Positions 7,653 to 17,191 of a DNA stretch of 64,000 nucleotides are shown in pieces. The first letter of the stretch is position 1, and the number at the start of each line of letters is the position of its first letter. Origin of the DNA: Pseudomonadota bacterium (lineage in GTDB: Bacteria > Desulfobacterota > Desulfovibrionia > Desulfovibrionales > Desulfomicrobiaceae); the NCBI GenBank assembly GCA_018902545.1, contig JAHIQM010000010.1, positions 62,001 through 126,000 on the forward strand, in the 5' to 3' direction. Made by a program: the position numbers and the translations under genes. The notes below the pieces were generated by a model. It worked only from the letters and a program-made list of their open reading frames with translations, did no database searches and was not told the DNA's origin.

Positions 7653-9713
7653 CTAGATCTTGAAGCGGGAAACCTGCTCCCGCAGACGCTCGGCCAGCTG
7701 TGAGAGCTCCGTGGCGCTTTCCTGCACGGTCTGGCTGCTCGCGGTCATCTCGTCGGAAGCGGAGCGCACCTTGGCGATGTCGGAGCTGATGGAGCGAGTC
7801 ATGGAGGAACTGGTGGCCACGTTGGAGTTGATCTCGGTGATGCCTGTGGACGCCTGACCCACGTTTTCGGCGATGTCGCGGGTGGTCACGGACTGCTCCT
7901 CCACCGCGGCGGCGATGGTGCCGACGATCTCGTTCATCTCGGCGATGACCCCCGTGATGTCGGAGATGTCGCCCACGGTCTGTGTGGTCACGGACTGGAT
8001 GCCGGTGATCCGCTCGCGGATGTCTTCCGTGGCCCGTGCGGTCTGCTGCGCGAGTTCCTTGATTTCGTTGGCCACAACGGCAAATCCTCGCCCGGCCTCG
8101 CCTGCCCGCGCCGCCTCGATGGTGGCGTTTAAGGCCAGCAGGTTGGTCTGCGAAGAGATGGCGGTGATGGTCGAGGTCACGGCGCTGATTTCCTTGGCGG
8201 CCGAGCCCAACTGGTCCACGCGTCCCGATGCGGCCTGGGCCTTGGATACGGCGTTTGCCGTCGTGTTCTTGGCCCGCTCGGAGTTCTGGGCGATTTCCTG
8301 AATGGTGGCGGACATTTCCTCGGCCGCAGAGGCGACAGTGGTCATGTTCATGGACGCCTGCTCCATGGCCGCGGAAACGGAGTTCATGTTGCCGCTGACC
8401 TCTTCGGCCGCATTGCTGACGGTGTTGGCCATTTTCGCGGTCTGGGCCGACCCTTGAGTCATCTGGGCAGAGATGCTTGAGAGCTGCGTGGAGGCTGCGG
8501 CCAGGGACTGGGTGGCGATGTCAATCTCGCCAAGCATATCCTTGGTGCGGCCGACCATGGTGTTCAACGCTTCGGACAGGTGGCCGATGGCGTCTTTGGC
8601 CGGGTGACTGAAGGTGATGGTGTAGTCGCCTTCGGCCACTTGCAGGCTCTTGGACGCGAGCTGGTTCAGAGGCTTGGCTATACCGCGGATTAGGAGGACC
8701 GCGATGAGTATGCCGATCAGCATGACGGCGATACCGACAAAGATGCTCTTGGTGATTATTTCCTTGTCCAGGCCGCGCACGATCTGGGCGTCGTTCAGGC
8801 CCACGGACAGGTGCCAGTCCCAGGGCTCGAAGTGGCGGGAGAAGGTGATCTTGTGCTCTCCTTGCCACTGGTAATCAAGAAATCCGCCCGTGTGGGCGCG
8901 GAAACGCTCACCGATTCCCTGAACTTCGAAGATGTTTTTGCCTTCGAGGGAGGGGTGCACCAGAACGCTCCCCTTGGAATCATAGACAAAGAAATATCCG
9001 ACCCCGGCCGCCTTGGTGGTGGTCAGCATCTCGCGCAGCTGTGGGGTCAGTATTTTGCGCCCTACGAAGAGCACGGCCACGATCTTGTCATCGGCGTTGC
9101 GGATGGGCTTGTAGGCGGTCACGTACCAGTCGTCGACCACGAAGGCCCGCCCGGTGTAGGTCTCGCCGCTCATGACGGTTTTGTACACGGGGCTGTCCGA
9201 GGGGATGAACGTGTCCACGGCGCGGTCGGTCTCGTTTATGCGCACATTGGTGGAGACCCGCAGCAGCTTGTCGTCGAGCACCTGAAAGATGGTGGTCACT
9301 CCGCCGGTCATGAACTGTACCTTGTCCACGATGCCCGTATTGCCGTTCATGACCGTGCCGCCGAGCAGAAGCCTCGGCATCTTGACATTCTCTGTGGCCC
9401 TGCTGACCTGGTTGGTGATGGTCCTGTCAAGCATGTAGCTTGGGTCCAGATCAAAGGTGCCGTAACGGTCCAGTTCCCCCTCCAGGATGGTCATGTCGCC
9501 GGTGAGTTTTTCCAGCAACAGGGAGTTCTGGGCGTCCAGGGAGGCAAAGACGGAATCGTTGATGTTCTGAAGAGCGTCCCGGCCAAGACTTTCAAGTCCG
9601 TCTTTCACCAGGATGGTGGTGACGATGATGACCGAAACCAGCGACAGAACCAGGATGGACAGGGTCCCGGTGAACAGCTTGGTGGTAAACTTGACGGATT
9701 GGGTGTTAAGCAT
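7653..9713 (-). CDS. Methyl-accepting chemotaxis protein with periplasmic Cache sensor
   Basis: 686 residues. A first membrane helix (about 13-36) is followed by a long periplasmic sensor (about 40-310) with Cache features ([26 protein letters not shown], then GKNIFEV), a second helix (about 318-340), HAMP ([17 protein letters not shown]) and the signalling domain with the hairpin tip [21 protein letters not shown]. It should signal to CheA/CheW. No C-terminal receptor-methylation pentapeptide is present; the protein ends [12 protein letters not shown] at 9713 is chosen because AGGGG precedes it; the ATG 54 bases upstream has a weaker site. Confidence 0.93.
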   Translation of the reverse strand: MLNTQSVKFTTKLFTGTLSILVLSLVSVIIVTTILVKDGLESLGRDALQNINDSVFASLDAQNSLLLEKLTGDMTILEGELDRYGTFDLDPSYMLDRTITNQVSRATENVKMPRLLLGGTVMNGNTGIVDKVQFMTGGVTTIFQVLDDKLLRVSTNVRINETDRAVDTFIPSDSPVYKTVMSGETYTGRAFVVDDWYVTAYKPIRNADDKIVAVLFVGRKILTPQLREMLTTTKAAGVGYFFVYDSKGSVLVHPSLEGKNIFEVQGIGERFRAHTGGFLDYQWQGEHKITFSRHFEPWDWHLSVGLNDAQIVRGLDKEIITKSIFVGIAVMLIGILIAVLLIRGIAKPLNQLASKSLQVAEGDYTITFSHPAKDAIGHLSEALNTMVGRTKDMLGEIDIATQSLAAASTQLSSISAQMTQGSAQTAKMANTVSNAAEEVSGNMNSVSAAMEQASMNMTTVASAAEEMSATIQEIAQNSERAKNTTANAVSKAQAASGRVDQLGSAAKEISAVTSTITAISSQTNLLALNATIEAARAGEAGRGFAVVANEIKELAQQTARATEDIRERITGIQSVTTQTVGDISDITGVIAEMNEIVGTIAAAVEEQSVTTRDIAENVGQASTGITEINSNVATSSSMTRSISSDIAKVRSASDEMTASSQTVQESATELSQLAERLREQVSRFKI

Positions 9714-9865
9714 TTTCGCCCCTTTTTGAGTGGTCGCCGCAGAGAATCTCGAGTAACGAGAAGTCATTTCCGAAAAAAAAGCCTATTTTTTCAGTGTATT
9801 AAAAAAATAATCCTTTTCAAGGTGCTTACGGCGGGTATTGCCCTGGCATCTTTTTGAGTCAGCGC

Positions 9866-9882
9866 ACTACATATTATGTAGT
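9866..9882. promoter_or_regulatory. Palindrome upstream of chemoreceptor (possible operator)
   Basis: ACTACAT-ATT-ATGTAGT, a perfect 7-base inverted repeat in an AT-rich stretch about 155 bases upstream of the chemoreceptor start and 95 bases past the HAD-gene stop. Size and symmetry fit a dimeric regulator site; which regulator is unknown. Confidence 0.3.
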
Positions 9883-9975
9883 ACAAATACTAATTCCGAC
9901 TTAATAAATCAATAAACATTGTCATTATGTCATGCCTTGTGAGGGGGAGCTCCAGGCTCGTGTTCTGAGGCGATC

Positions 9976-10446
9976 TTATGTGCGCAGGGTGGCCTTGAGG
10001 CGGGTGGTGTGCAGCAGCAGATCCAGTCCCGCCTCGATGCCGGGGACCAATATGTGCGCGGCCGAGAGGGTGGCCATGGCCACGCCTTCGGGCTGCAGCA
10101 CGGCGATGGAGAGGCCTGCTTCCATGAGCATGGCGGCATCGTTGTTGCCATTGCCCAGGCAGACGCAGGACTGGGGCCCGAGCTCGCGTACGTATTCGGC
10201 CTTGGCTGCGCGCTCATCGCCGGTGGTCAGCACATGTACGGTGTAGTCCGTGTGGCCGAAGGTGGTGCGCACGGTGCCGTAGGTGTCGGCAGTAAGGATA
10301 TGGATTTGCATGCTGTTCTTGAGCTGGCTCAGGCGCGAAAAAACGCCGGGCTGGACGCGGCCGTCCAGGGCCAGGGTGCCGTTGTAGTCCATCACCAGGT
10401 GCTCAAAGGTGCGCTGTCCGAAGCCGGAAATGTCGATTTCAATCAT
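9976..10446 (-). CDS. HAD-family hydrolase, P-type-ATPase-like soluble domain
   Basis: 156 residues resembling the phosphorylation domain of metal P-type ATPases as a free soluble protein. HAD motif I is VMDYNGTLALDG (the nucleophile Asp sits in a DYNGT rather than DKTGT context), motif II ILTADT, and motif IV CLGNGNNDAAML. ATG at 10446 overlaps the end of the GGDEF gene by 8 bases, so the two are co-translated. Phosphatase activity on a small substrate is likely; the substrate is unknown. Confidence 0.8.
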   Translation of the reverse strand: MIEIDISGFGQRTFEHLVMDYNGTLALDGRVQPGVFSRLSQLKNSMQIHILTADTYGTVRTTFGHTDYTVHVLTTGDERAAKAEYVRELGPQSCVCLGNGNNDAAMLMEAGLSIAVLQPEGVAMATLSAAHILVPGIEAGLDLLLHTTRLKATLRT

Positions 10447-11743
10447 GGTGTGGCGCGGTCCTTGCCTGAGGAGAGGCTGTTTGAGGTGGAGTCGCGTCAT
10501 GCCTGCCTGCCGGACCTTTTTTGGAGAGCGTTTTATCCTCGTACATGTGCTGATCGGCAGCCCTGATCAGATCTTCCAGACTCTGGGGCGGGTCGTGGCG
10601 GCTGATGCCCACGGATGCGGACACCCGCAGATCCGTGTCCAGGCAGCAGGCCTTGCCCACATTAAGAGAGGCCAGGGTCTGGCGCAGGCGGGCCACAAAA
10701 GAGCGGGCCATGAGCTCGTCCGTGTCCGGGAGCAGGAGTACGAATTCGTCCCCGCCCAGGCGCACGAAGATGTCGTACTTGCGGATCATGGCCTGGATGG
10801 ACCGGGCCACGGCCACCAGGATCGCGTCCCCGGCCTCGTGTCCGAGGGTATCGTTGACCGCCTTGAACCCGTTCAAGTCGATGAACAGCAGATGCACCGG
10901 AAGCTTCTTGCGCGCCGCAAAAGCGAGAATGCGCCCGGCATGACGCTCCAGGTAGGTGCGGTTGTTCACCCCGGTCAGGGCGTCGCGTACGGTCAGTTCC
11001 TCAAGCTGGGCGTGTTCCAGGGCGGTGATCAGGGTGCAGGCCAGAATGTCGCAGAAATGGCTCAAGAAATCCGTGGCCTTGTCCGGGGCGTAGCGCTGCG
11101 GATCGGGATCATAGGCCGCCACGACGCCGATGATCTTCGAATGCACATATTTGTGGCCCAGGGCGAAGATGAAGCACGATCCCGACAGCGGGTCTTTGTC
11201 CAGGCCGAGAAAGAAGCCGGGGTTCTCGATATGGCCGACTTCTCCGAGAAAGAGGCGCGGGGCGTGCGGGCTCGGTGAAAACTGCCGCAGGCGCGTCCGG
11301 ATCACTGCGGCACCGGCCCGGCCGACCCCGGCGGGAATGCGGTGTTCAAAAAGATCCTGGTCCAGAATGACGTGCATGGTGTGCAGGTTGCGCAGTTTGC
11401 GGATGGCCTCCAGGGTATGTGGGAGTTCTTCCAGGCGTTTTGTCTGATGGACGAGATCAACGGTGCCACGAAAAGTTTCGAACGCGTCGAGGATGGCCTT
11501 GTAGGCCGTTATCATGGAGTCGAAGCTGGCCTTTGAGGTGCGCAGCCTGCGGCGCAGGGCCTCGTTGTCCTCAACCAGGGCCGAGGGAGCTGCCGGGGTG
11601 CGCAGGATGACCTGCCGGCCCCAGGCCAGCAGCTCCTTGAGCCGGGCTCTGAGCGTGACCGGATCGCCTGCGCGTGCGCTGGCTTCGATGGTGGCGGCTA
11701 GCTGCTTGAGCTCCGCCAGAAGTATATTCTGTCCGCGCGGCAT
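10439..11743 (-). CDS. Diguanylate cyclase (GGDEF) with N-terminal GAF/DUF484-like region
   Basis: 434 residues. An N-terminal helical part (about 1-95) is followed by a GAF/DUF484-like region (about 100-235; FLGLDKDPLSGSCFIFALGHK, VVAAYDPDP) and a complete GGDEF domain (about 250-415). The active loop GGDEF is at 330-334, and an inhibitory-site motif RKYD (321-324) sits at the right 5-residue spacing, so product feedback is likely. It makes cyclic di-GMP. No membrane segment is seen. Preceded by a 43-codon ORF and overlapped by the HAD hydrolase gene. Confidence 0.9.
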   Translation of the reverse strand: MPRGQNILLAELKQLAATIEASARAGDPVTLRARLKELLAWGRQVILRTPAAPSALVEDNEALRRRLRTSKASFDSMITAYKAILDAFETFRGTVDLVHQTKRLEELPHTLEAIRKLRNLHTMHVILDQDLFEHRIPAGVGRAGAAVIRTRLRQFSPSPHAPRLFLGEVGHIENPGFFLGLDKDPLSGSCFIFALGHKYVHSKIIGVVAAYDPDPQRYAPDKATDFLSHFCDILACTLITALEHAQLEELTVRDALTGVNNRTYLERHAGRILAFAARKKLPVHLLFIDLNGFKAVNDTLGHEAGDAILVAVARSIQAMIRKYDIFVRLGGDEFVLLLPDTDELMARSFVARLRQTLASLNVGKACCLDTDLRVSASVGISRHDPPQSLEDLIRAADQHMYEDKTLSKKGPAGRHDATPPQTASPQARTAPHHD

Positions 11744-11753
11744 GGCTTAAGGC

Positions 11754-11885
11754 TCAGACCAGCCCTTGCAGGACGGCCAGCACCTGCGCCGCAAGCCCAG
11801 CCATCATGACCTCGAAGCCGGAAAGGCTCCCAAGGCAGAAACGCGGGGCGACGTCGATGGGTACAGAAATTTTGAAATCGGTCAT
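11754..11885 (-). CDS. Small hypothetical protein (43 aa) leading the GGDEF operon
   Basis: ATG at 11885 follows AAGGAG at ideal distance, and the frame of 43 codons (MTDFKISVP...LQGLV) ends 10 bases before the GGDEF start. Residues 20-43 are hydrophobic and could form an amphipathic or membrane helix. No family is recognised. It could be a real small protein or a leader peptide that couples translation to the cyclase gene. Confidence 0.5.
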   Translation of the reverse strand: MTDFKISVPIDVAPRFCLGSLSGFEVMMAGLAAQVLAVLQGLV

Positions 11886-11949
11886 GCTCAGCTCCTTGGG
11901 AAAGAAAAACCTTTATGGCTCCTAGCGCATCGGAAACATGGGTGCAAGG

Positions 11950-13188
11950 TCAGGACGGCTCGGAGGCGCCACGTCCTGCCAGGTAGCCGGAGGACAGGGC
12001 TGCCTGCAGGTTGAAGCCGCCCGTGTCGGCGTCCATGTCCAGCACTTCGCCAGCCAGGAACAGGCCCGGGCAGACCTTTGACTGCATGGATTTGGGATTC
12101 ACCTCGGACAGTTCCACGCCGCCGGAAGTAATGATGGCCTCACGCAGAGGGCGGTATCCGCTGACCGTGAATCGCAGTTCCTTGAGCCACAGACGCAGTC
12201 GTTTGCGTTCCTCGGCCGAGATCTGGTGCGCGGGCTTGTCGCCGGCCAGCCGGGTCTGTTCCAGACAGACGGGGATGAGCTTGGGGGGCATCAGACCGCG
12301 CAACAGATTTTCCAGATGCATCTTGCCGTGCTCGCCCAGATCGCGCAGCAGGCGCGCGTCGAGTTTGGCCGGGTCCAGGGCGGGTTTCAGATCGATGAGG
12401 ATTTCCGTTTTCTTGCCCTGGTCCACAGCGCGCACGGCGGCCTTGCTCAGGGTCAGGATGAGGGGGCCGGACAGGCCGAAATGGGTGAACAGCATTTCGC
12501 CCATGTCCTCCCCGGCCTTTTTGCCGTCAACGCGCAATTCGACTCGCACGTTTTTGAGCGAAAGGCCCTGCAGCCTTTGCGCGGTGTCCCCGGCAGTGAC
12601 CAGGGGAATGAGCGCCGGGGCGATGGGCGCGATGGCGTGCCCCAGGCTTTTGGCCAGTCCATAGCCGTCGCCGGTGGAGCCTGTCGCCGGGTACGAGGCC
12701 CCCCCCGTGGCCAGGATGATCCGGTCCGCCTTGAGTGTCTGCGAGCCGAAGGCCACCTCGAAGCCGTCGTCCGCACGCGAAATGCCGCGTACTCGGCAAC
12801 CGGTGCGAATAGTCACTCCCTTGTCGCGGGCATGACGGACGAACGCGTCCACCAGATCCTGGGCGTTGTCGCTGACGGGAAACAGGCGCCCCCCGCGTTC
12901 TTCCTTGACCGCAATGCCCAGACTCTCGAGCAGATCGATTGTTTCCCGGGTGAAAAAATGGGACAGGGCCGGGCGCAGGAAGCGGAAGTTTTTACCGAAA
13001 TGAGACAAAAAATCGTCCAGCGGCGCGGTGTTGCCAATGTTGCCCCGACCTTTGCCGCAGATGCGGAGCTTGCGGGCCGGGCGGTCCATGCGTTCGAGCA
13101 GGGTGACGCGTGCGCCCCTGGACGCAGCTGTGGCCGCGGCCAGGAGTCCGGCAGGTCCGCCGCCGATGACGATGACATTATGGTTCAT
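11950..13188 (-). CDS. BaiN/YhiN (HI0933)-family flavoprotein
   Basis: 412 residues. The N-terminal FAD-binding fold has VIVIGGGPAGLLAA, followed by the family motif position GKGRGNIGN (commonly GRCN; here Gly replaces Cys). Later motifs are RIILATGGASYPATGSTGDGY, VTAGDTAQRLQGLSLKNV and the C-terminal ITSGGVELSEVNPKSMQSK...GLFLAGEVLDMDADTGGFNLQ, all typical of this family. The start follows AAGGA. Reported members reduce bile acids or have unknown redox roles, so the substrate is open. It appears to be a single gene. Confidence 0.88.
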   Translation of the reverse strand: MNHNVIVIGGGPAGLLAAATAASRGARVTLLERMDRPARKLRICGKGRGNIGNTAPLDDFLSHFGKNFRFLRPALSHFFTRETIDLLESLGIAVKEERGGRLFPVSDNAQDLVDAFVRHARDKGVTIRTGCRVRGISRADDGFEVAFGSQTLKADRIILATGGASYPATGSTGDGYGLAKSLGHAIAPIAPALIPLVTAGDTAQRLQGLSLKNVRVELRVDGKKAGEDMGEMLFTHFGLSGPLILTLSKAAVRAVDQGKKTEILIDLKPALDPAKLDARLLRDLGEHGKMHLENLLRGLMPPKLIPVCLEQTRLAGDKPAHQISAEERKRLRLWLKELRFTVSGYRPLREAIITSGGVELSEVNPKSMQSKVCPGLFLAGEVLDMDADTGGFNLQAALSSGYLAGRGASEPS

Positions 13189-13284
13189 GGGGTTCCTTCA
13201 AAAAGCACATTCTGAAGGGTATGAGGCCGGATGTAAAGGCGCGCGGGAGCTTTTGGCCGTCTGCACCGTGAATTTTAAGGAAGG

Positions 13285-13307
13285 GCCCGCCCGAAAAACG
13301 GGCGGGC
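13285..13307 (-). terminator. Hairpin after Usp gene
   Basis: Perfect 9-bp stem GCCCGCCCG / CGGGCGGGC with a five-base loop, 17 bases past the Usp stop; minus-side tail is CCTTCCTT, so only moderately terminator-like. Confidence 0.6.
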
Positions 13308-13323
13308 GACTCACTGGGAAGAA

Positions 13324-13812
13324 TCAATTGTCGGGTCTTGCGACCTTGTTGTCGAAGAAAACGCAGGAGTCATCATCGTCGTAGCGTACCACGAGCACGG
13401 AGCATTGTGCGTGACGGACTACCTTGGCCGTGTTCGTGCCCAGGAGGTAGTCTTGAAGCTTCAGGCGATGGGCGGGCATGATGATGAGATCCACGTTTGT
13501 TTTTTCCGCCATGCGCAGAATCCTTCTGTAGATGGAGCCCTGGCCGACCAGGTAGTGGACGTCGATATCCTCGGGGACATAGACTCCGACCAGTTCGTGC
13601 AGCATGTTTTCGGCCTCCACGACGATCTTGTCTCCGGCGTCCGGCGGAAAATAATTGGCCACGATGGGCATGCCCATGTCGGGCACGACAGTCAGCACGT
13701 AGAGCGATGCATGGTACAGGCGGCAAAGCTCAATGGCCTTTTCCAGGCCCATGCACCGGGCTCTGTCATCGGTTTCCTGAAGATCAATGGGAACGAGTAT
13801 CCTTTTGTACAT
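13324..13812 (-). CDS. Universal stress protein, single UspA domain
   Basis: 162 residues with one complete UspA fold: MYKRILVPIDL, then LYVLTVVPD, VDLIIMPAHR, LLGTNTAKVVRHAQCSVLVVR. The ATP-type glycine motif is weak (PAHRLKLQDYLLGTN in place of G-2-xG). The start follows GAGGGC. It begins 14 bases after the TRAP permease stop, last gene of the TRAP unit. TRAP loci commonly end in a Usp (TeaD of Halomonas regulates its transporter), so a transporter-linked role is likely. Confidence 0.9.
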   Translation of the reverse strand: MYKRILVPIDLQETDDRARCMGLEKAIELCRLYHASLYVLTVVPDMGMPIVANYFPPDAGDKIVVEAENMLHELVGVYVPEDIDVHYLVGQGSIYRRILRMAEKTNVDLIIMPAHRLKLQDYLLGTNTAKVVRHAQCSVLVVRYDDDDSCVFFDNKVARPDN

Positions 13813-13826
13813 AGATGCCCTCGCGT

Positions 13827-16052
13827 TTATTGTTCATGCTTGAAATATTTCTGGAAAATTTGCTTTCGCTTTTTTGTGTCCAGTTTCTGCCAGGCTACCA
13901 GCGAGTAAAAGATCACGACACCAAGTACCTGCGTTTCATGGCGGTCCAGGGGGATGTGCTCCGCGAAAAAACCGGGCCGGAAGGTCGAGGCCGAAACCAG
14001 CAGCAGGAAGAGGCGCTCGATCCAGTTACAGCTGCGGACCAGCCAGCCCTGGACGGCCGAAGCGAAGGCGAACATGGCGGTCAGCCCGGCAAAGAAGATC
14101 CAGGCGATGTGTACGTAGTCGTCCAGCCAGATGATGCCGCCCGTGCTGGTTACCCCTGCAATCATCAACAGGTCGGTGTTGAAGAGGAAAATAAAGGGCA
14201 GGATGGCCGTGCGCATGTCGTACGAGAAACCCTGCAGGCCGGTTTTGATCGGGTCGGCGCGAGCGATGGCCGCCCCGGCGTAAGCGGCGAGCCCAACGGG
14301 CGGGGTGTCGTCCGCGAGAATGCCAAAGTAGAAGACGAACAGGTGCGCCGCGATGAGGGGGAAGACGAGTCCAGCGTCGGCGCCGAGCTGTACGATGACC
14401 GGGGCCGTCAGCGTGGCCATGATGATATAGTTGGCGGTGGTCGGCATACCCATGCCCAGGATCAGGCAGGTCATGGCGGTAAAGATGAGCATCAGCACCA
14501 CGTTGCCCATGGAGATGGTGTCGATGAGGGTGATGAACCGGCCGACCAGGCCGGTGATGGTCACCACGCCGACAATGATTCCGGCTGTGGCCGTGGCCAC
14601 GCCGACGGAGATCATGTTGCGCGCGCCCATGATCAGACCGTTCCAGACATCTTTGAGTCCTTCCCAGGCAGCCAGGGCGATGAAACGCGGTATGTCCACA
14701 TTTGGATCAAGGGTCCCGGCGCGGCGATGGACGCCCAGGGTCAAAAAGGCGACAATCGGGCGCTGCACGAACATGATCACAGCCAGGCTCTCGATGGCCA
14801 GCAGGGCCGAGGTCACGGGCGAGCGGCGCAGGACGACCAGGAAGAAGAGCAGCACGCCAAGCGGGATGATGAAATGGCACCCGCGCAGGAGAGTTCGGAA
14901 GAAGGGCGGCAGCTGGCTGCGTGGGATGGCCTTGATGCCCATTTTCATGGATTCGATGTGCACCACCCAGAAAAGGGCCATGTACGAGATGACCGCTGGC
15001 AGGACGGCGGCGCGAACTACGTCCAGATAGGGGATGCCCACGATCTCGGCCATGATGAAGGCGGCGGCACCCATGACCGGAGGCATGAGCTGACCGTTGG
15101 TGGAGGCGGCGACCTCGACGGCTGCGGCCTTGTAGCCGGGAAATCCGACTTTTTTCATCAGGGGAATGGTGAAGGTGCCCGTGGTCACCGTGTTGGCGAT
15201 GGACGAGCCCGAGACCAGTCCGGTCAGGCCCGAGGCCAGGACTGCGGCCTTGGCCGGACCACCGCGAAAGGTGCCGAGCGCCGAGAAGGCCACATCGATG
15301 AAATATTTGCCGCCGCCGGCGCGATCCAGCATGGCGCCGAACAGTACGAAGAGAAAGACGAAATCCGTGGATACGCCGAGCGGCACGCCGAAGATGCCGG
15401 TGGTGGTCAGGTACATGTCGCTGATGATGAAATCCAGCGGCACGCCGCGATGGCGCAGCACTTCGGGCAGGTAGGGGCCAAATATCGTGTAGGCCAGGAA
15501 AATGCCGCCCAGGATGGTCAGGGCCGGGCCCAGCGAGCGTCTGGCCGCCTCCAGCAAGAGAGCAATGGTGATGATGCCCATCCAGATGTCCAGCTGATTG
15601 GGCAGGCCCTGCCTGGTGATGAGTTGATCGTAATCCCACCAGATGTACAGGGCTCCGGCCGTGGCCAGGGCCGCAAGCACCATGTCGTAATACGGGATGT
15701 AGGTACGGATGGAGCGGCGGGCGAAATTTGGCAGGACCATCTTGGTCCATTTGACCCACATTGGCTGGCTGTGCTGCTTGTAGGCCGGGTAGGCCAAAAA
15801 GGCCAGACATACGGCAAAGGCGAGGTGCCAGGCACGGGCGATGTGCGAATCCATGGGCTGGTAGGCCACGTACAGTTGAAACAAGGACCAGGCCAGGCAA
15901 AGAAAGGTGATTGTTCCGGCGGCGAAGCGGTTGGACGGTTCCCTTGCTCCGGCCTCGACCATGGCGACCATATCTTCGGCCGCCTTGCGCATGCTGGTGT
16001 CGGCGGGGGCTTGCTCGTCGCCGGACTGTTTGCGGGGATCCTGTTCTGCCAT
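13827..16052 (-). CDS. TRAP transporter permease, fused 4TM/12TM subunits (TAXI type)
   Basis: 741 residues. A soluble N-terminal tail (about 1-45) is followed by about 16-18 hydrophobic segments: the DctQ-like small subunit region (about 45-200) fused to the DctM-like large subunit (about 210-690). Family signatures include GSSIANTVTTGTFTIPLMKK and NGQLMPPVMGAAAFIMAEIVG in the first half, and LGMGMPTTANYIIMATLTAP later. It imports a carboxylate- or amino-acid-like solute using an ion gradient with the TAXI receptor encoded just upstream. The start follows AAGGA. Confidence 0.94.
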   Translation of the reverse strand: MAEQDPRKQSGDEQAPADTSMRKAAEDMVAMVEAGAREPSNRFAAGTITFLCLAWSLFQLYVAYQPMDSHIARAWHLAFAVCLAFLAYPAYKQHSQPMWVKWTKMVLPNFARRSIRTYIPYYDMVLAALATAGALYIWWDYDQLITRQGLPNQLDIWMGIITIALLLEAARRSLGPALTILGGIFLAYTIFGPYLPEVLRHRGVPLDFIISDMYLTTTGIFGVPLGVSTDFVFLFVLFGAMLDRAGGGKYFIDVAFSALGTFRGGPAKAAVLASGLTGLVSGSSIANTVTTGTFTIPLMKKVGFPGYKAAAVEVAASTNGQLMPPVMGAAAFIMAEIVGIPYLDVVRAAVLPAVISYMALFWVVHIESMKMGIKAIPRSQLPPFFRTLLRGCHFIIPLGVLLFFLVVLRRSPVTSALLAIESLAVIMFVQRPIVAFLTLGVHRRAGTLDPNVDIPRFIALAAWEGLKDVWNGLIMGARNMISVGVATATAGIIVGVVTITGLVGRFITLIDTISMGNVVLMLIFTAMTCLILGMGMPTTANYIIMATLTAPVIVQLGADAGLVFPLIAAHLFVFYFGILADDTPPVGLAAYAGAAIARADPIKTGLQGFSYDMRTAILPFIFLFNTDLLMIAGVTSTGGIIWLDDYVHIAWIFFAGLTAMFAFASAVQGWLVRSCNWIERLFLLLVSASTFRPGFFAEHIPLDRHETQVLGVVIFYSLVAWQKLDTKKRKQIFQKYFKHEQ

Positions 16053-16107
16053 GAAAAATCCTTAAGAGTCTATGGGTGGGAAAAGCAGTCTTTCACGTCA
16101 AACAAGA

Positions 16108-16131
16108 CAAAGGGGCCGGATGGCCCCTTTG
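16108..16131 (-). terminator. Intercistronic hairpin between TAXI receptor and permease
   Basis: Perfect 10-bp stem CAAAGGGGCC / GGCCCCTTTG with a GGAT loop, followed by TCTTGTTTG on the minus strand, 12 bases past the receptor stop. Likely lets more receptor than permease be made. Confidence 0.7.
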
Positions 16132-16142
16132 CGATCTTCAAT

Positions 16143-17102
16143 CTACATCCAGCCTTTTTCCTTGTAGTACTTCTCGGCGCCAGGATGCAGCGGGGCGGAG
16201 AGGCCCTGCAGCATTTCCTTGGGGTCGAGGACGCGGAACGCGGCGTGGGAGCCTTTAAGCTCATCGAGGTTCTCGAACACGGTCTTGACCATGTCGTAGA
16301 CCACTTCTTCGGCCACGGCTTCGTTGGTGATGACGGTGGCGGTCACGGCGTAGGTCTCGACGTCTTTGTCGATGCCCTTGTAGGTGCCAGCCGGAATCGA
16401 GGTCATGATGTAGTAGGGGTGCTCAGCCACGAAAGCCTTGAGGGCGTCGGAATTGAGCGGGATCATGTCCAGGTCGACGGACTGGGCCGGCTCTTCGATG
16501 GCTGCGCTGGGGTTGCCGACGGTGTAGAAGAACGCGTCGATCTTCTGGTCAACCAGGGCGCGGGAGGCTTCGGCCTGCTGCAGGGCCTCGGAGCTGAAGT
16601 CCTTGTTGAAGTCCAGGCCGTAGATGCGCAGGACGTCTTCGGCGTTGCCGCGCTGTCCGGAGCCGGGGTTGCCGATGTTGACCCGCTTGCCCTTCAGGTC
16701 GGCTACGGTCTTGATGCCGGCGGCCTTGTTGGTGACCAGCATAACGGTTTCTGGATGCATGCTGAAAACGCTGCGCAGACCCGCGAGCGGTTTGCCTTCC
16801 CAGTCAGCCGCGCCGTTGAAGCCCTGCCAGTTGCGGTCGGACTGAGCCACGGCGAAATCGAACGCGCCGCGGTCAATGGCGTTGATGTTGAACACCGAAC
16901 CGCCCGTGGGCCTGCCGATATAGTTGTACTTGTCGCTTGCGTGCTTGTTCATCATGTTGCTGATCTGCAGGGCGACCTGGTAGTACACGCCGGTGATGGC
17001 GGCTCCGCCGAACAGGATGTCCTGCTTGGCCATGGCCTGGGGAGCGGACACTGCAAGTCCGAGGACAACGACGAGGGCGAAAAACCATTTTCTTCCAACC
17101 AT
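16143..17102 (-). CDS. TAXI-family TRAP transporter solute receptor
   Basis: 319 residues with a signal peptide (RKWFFALVVVLGLAVSAPQAMA, cleavage about residue 25) and the TAXI pattern near the N-terminus (ILFGGAAITGVYYQVALQISNMM). Later parts (FDFAVAQSD, VNIGNPGSGQRGNAEDVL) are typical of this periplasmic receptor fold. The ATG at 17102 is preceded by GGAGG and is better than an upstream in-frame start. Structurally known relatives bind glutamate/glutamine or other carboxylates; the ligand here is unknown. The start is 90 bases past the M20 peptidase stop on the same strand. Confidence 0.92.
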   Translation of the reverse strand: MVGRKWFFALVVVLGLAVSAPQAMAKQDILFGGAAITGVYYQVALQISNMMNKHASDKYNYIGRPTGGSVFNINAIDRGAFDFAVAQSDRNWQGFNGAADWEGKPLAGLRSVFSMHPETVMLVTNKAAGIKTVADLKGKRVNIGNPGSGQRGNAEDVLRIYGLDFNKDFSSEALQQAEASRALVDQKIDAFFYTVGNPSAAIEEPAQSVDLDMIPLNSDALKAFVAEHPYYIMTSIPAGTYKGIDKDVETYAVTATVITNEAVAEEVVYDMVKTVFENLDELKGSHAAFRVLDPKEMLQGLSAPLHPGAEKYYKEKGWM

Positions 17103-17191
17103 GAGCACCTCCAACAAAGAATTGTTACGATTGAGGAAATGAAAACTCCACGAACTGTATCCGCCTTATATGCTGAAGAACATTCGCTCTG

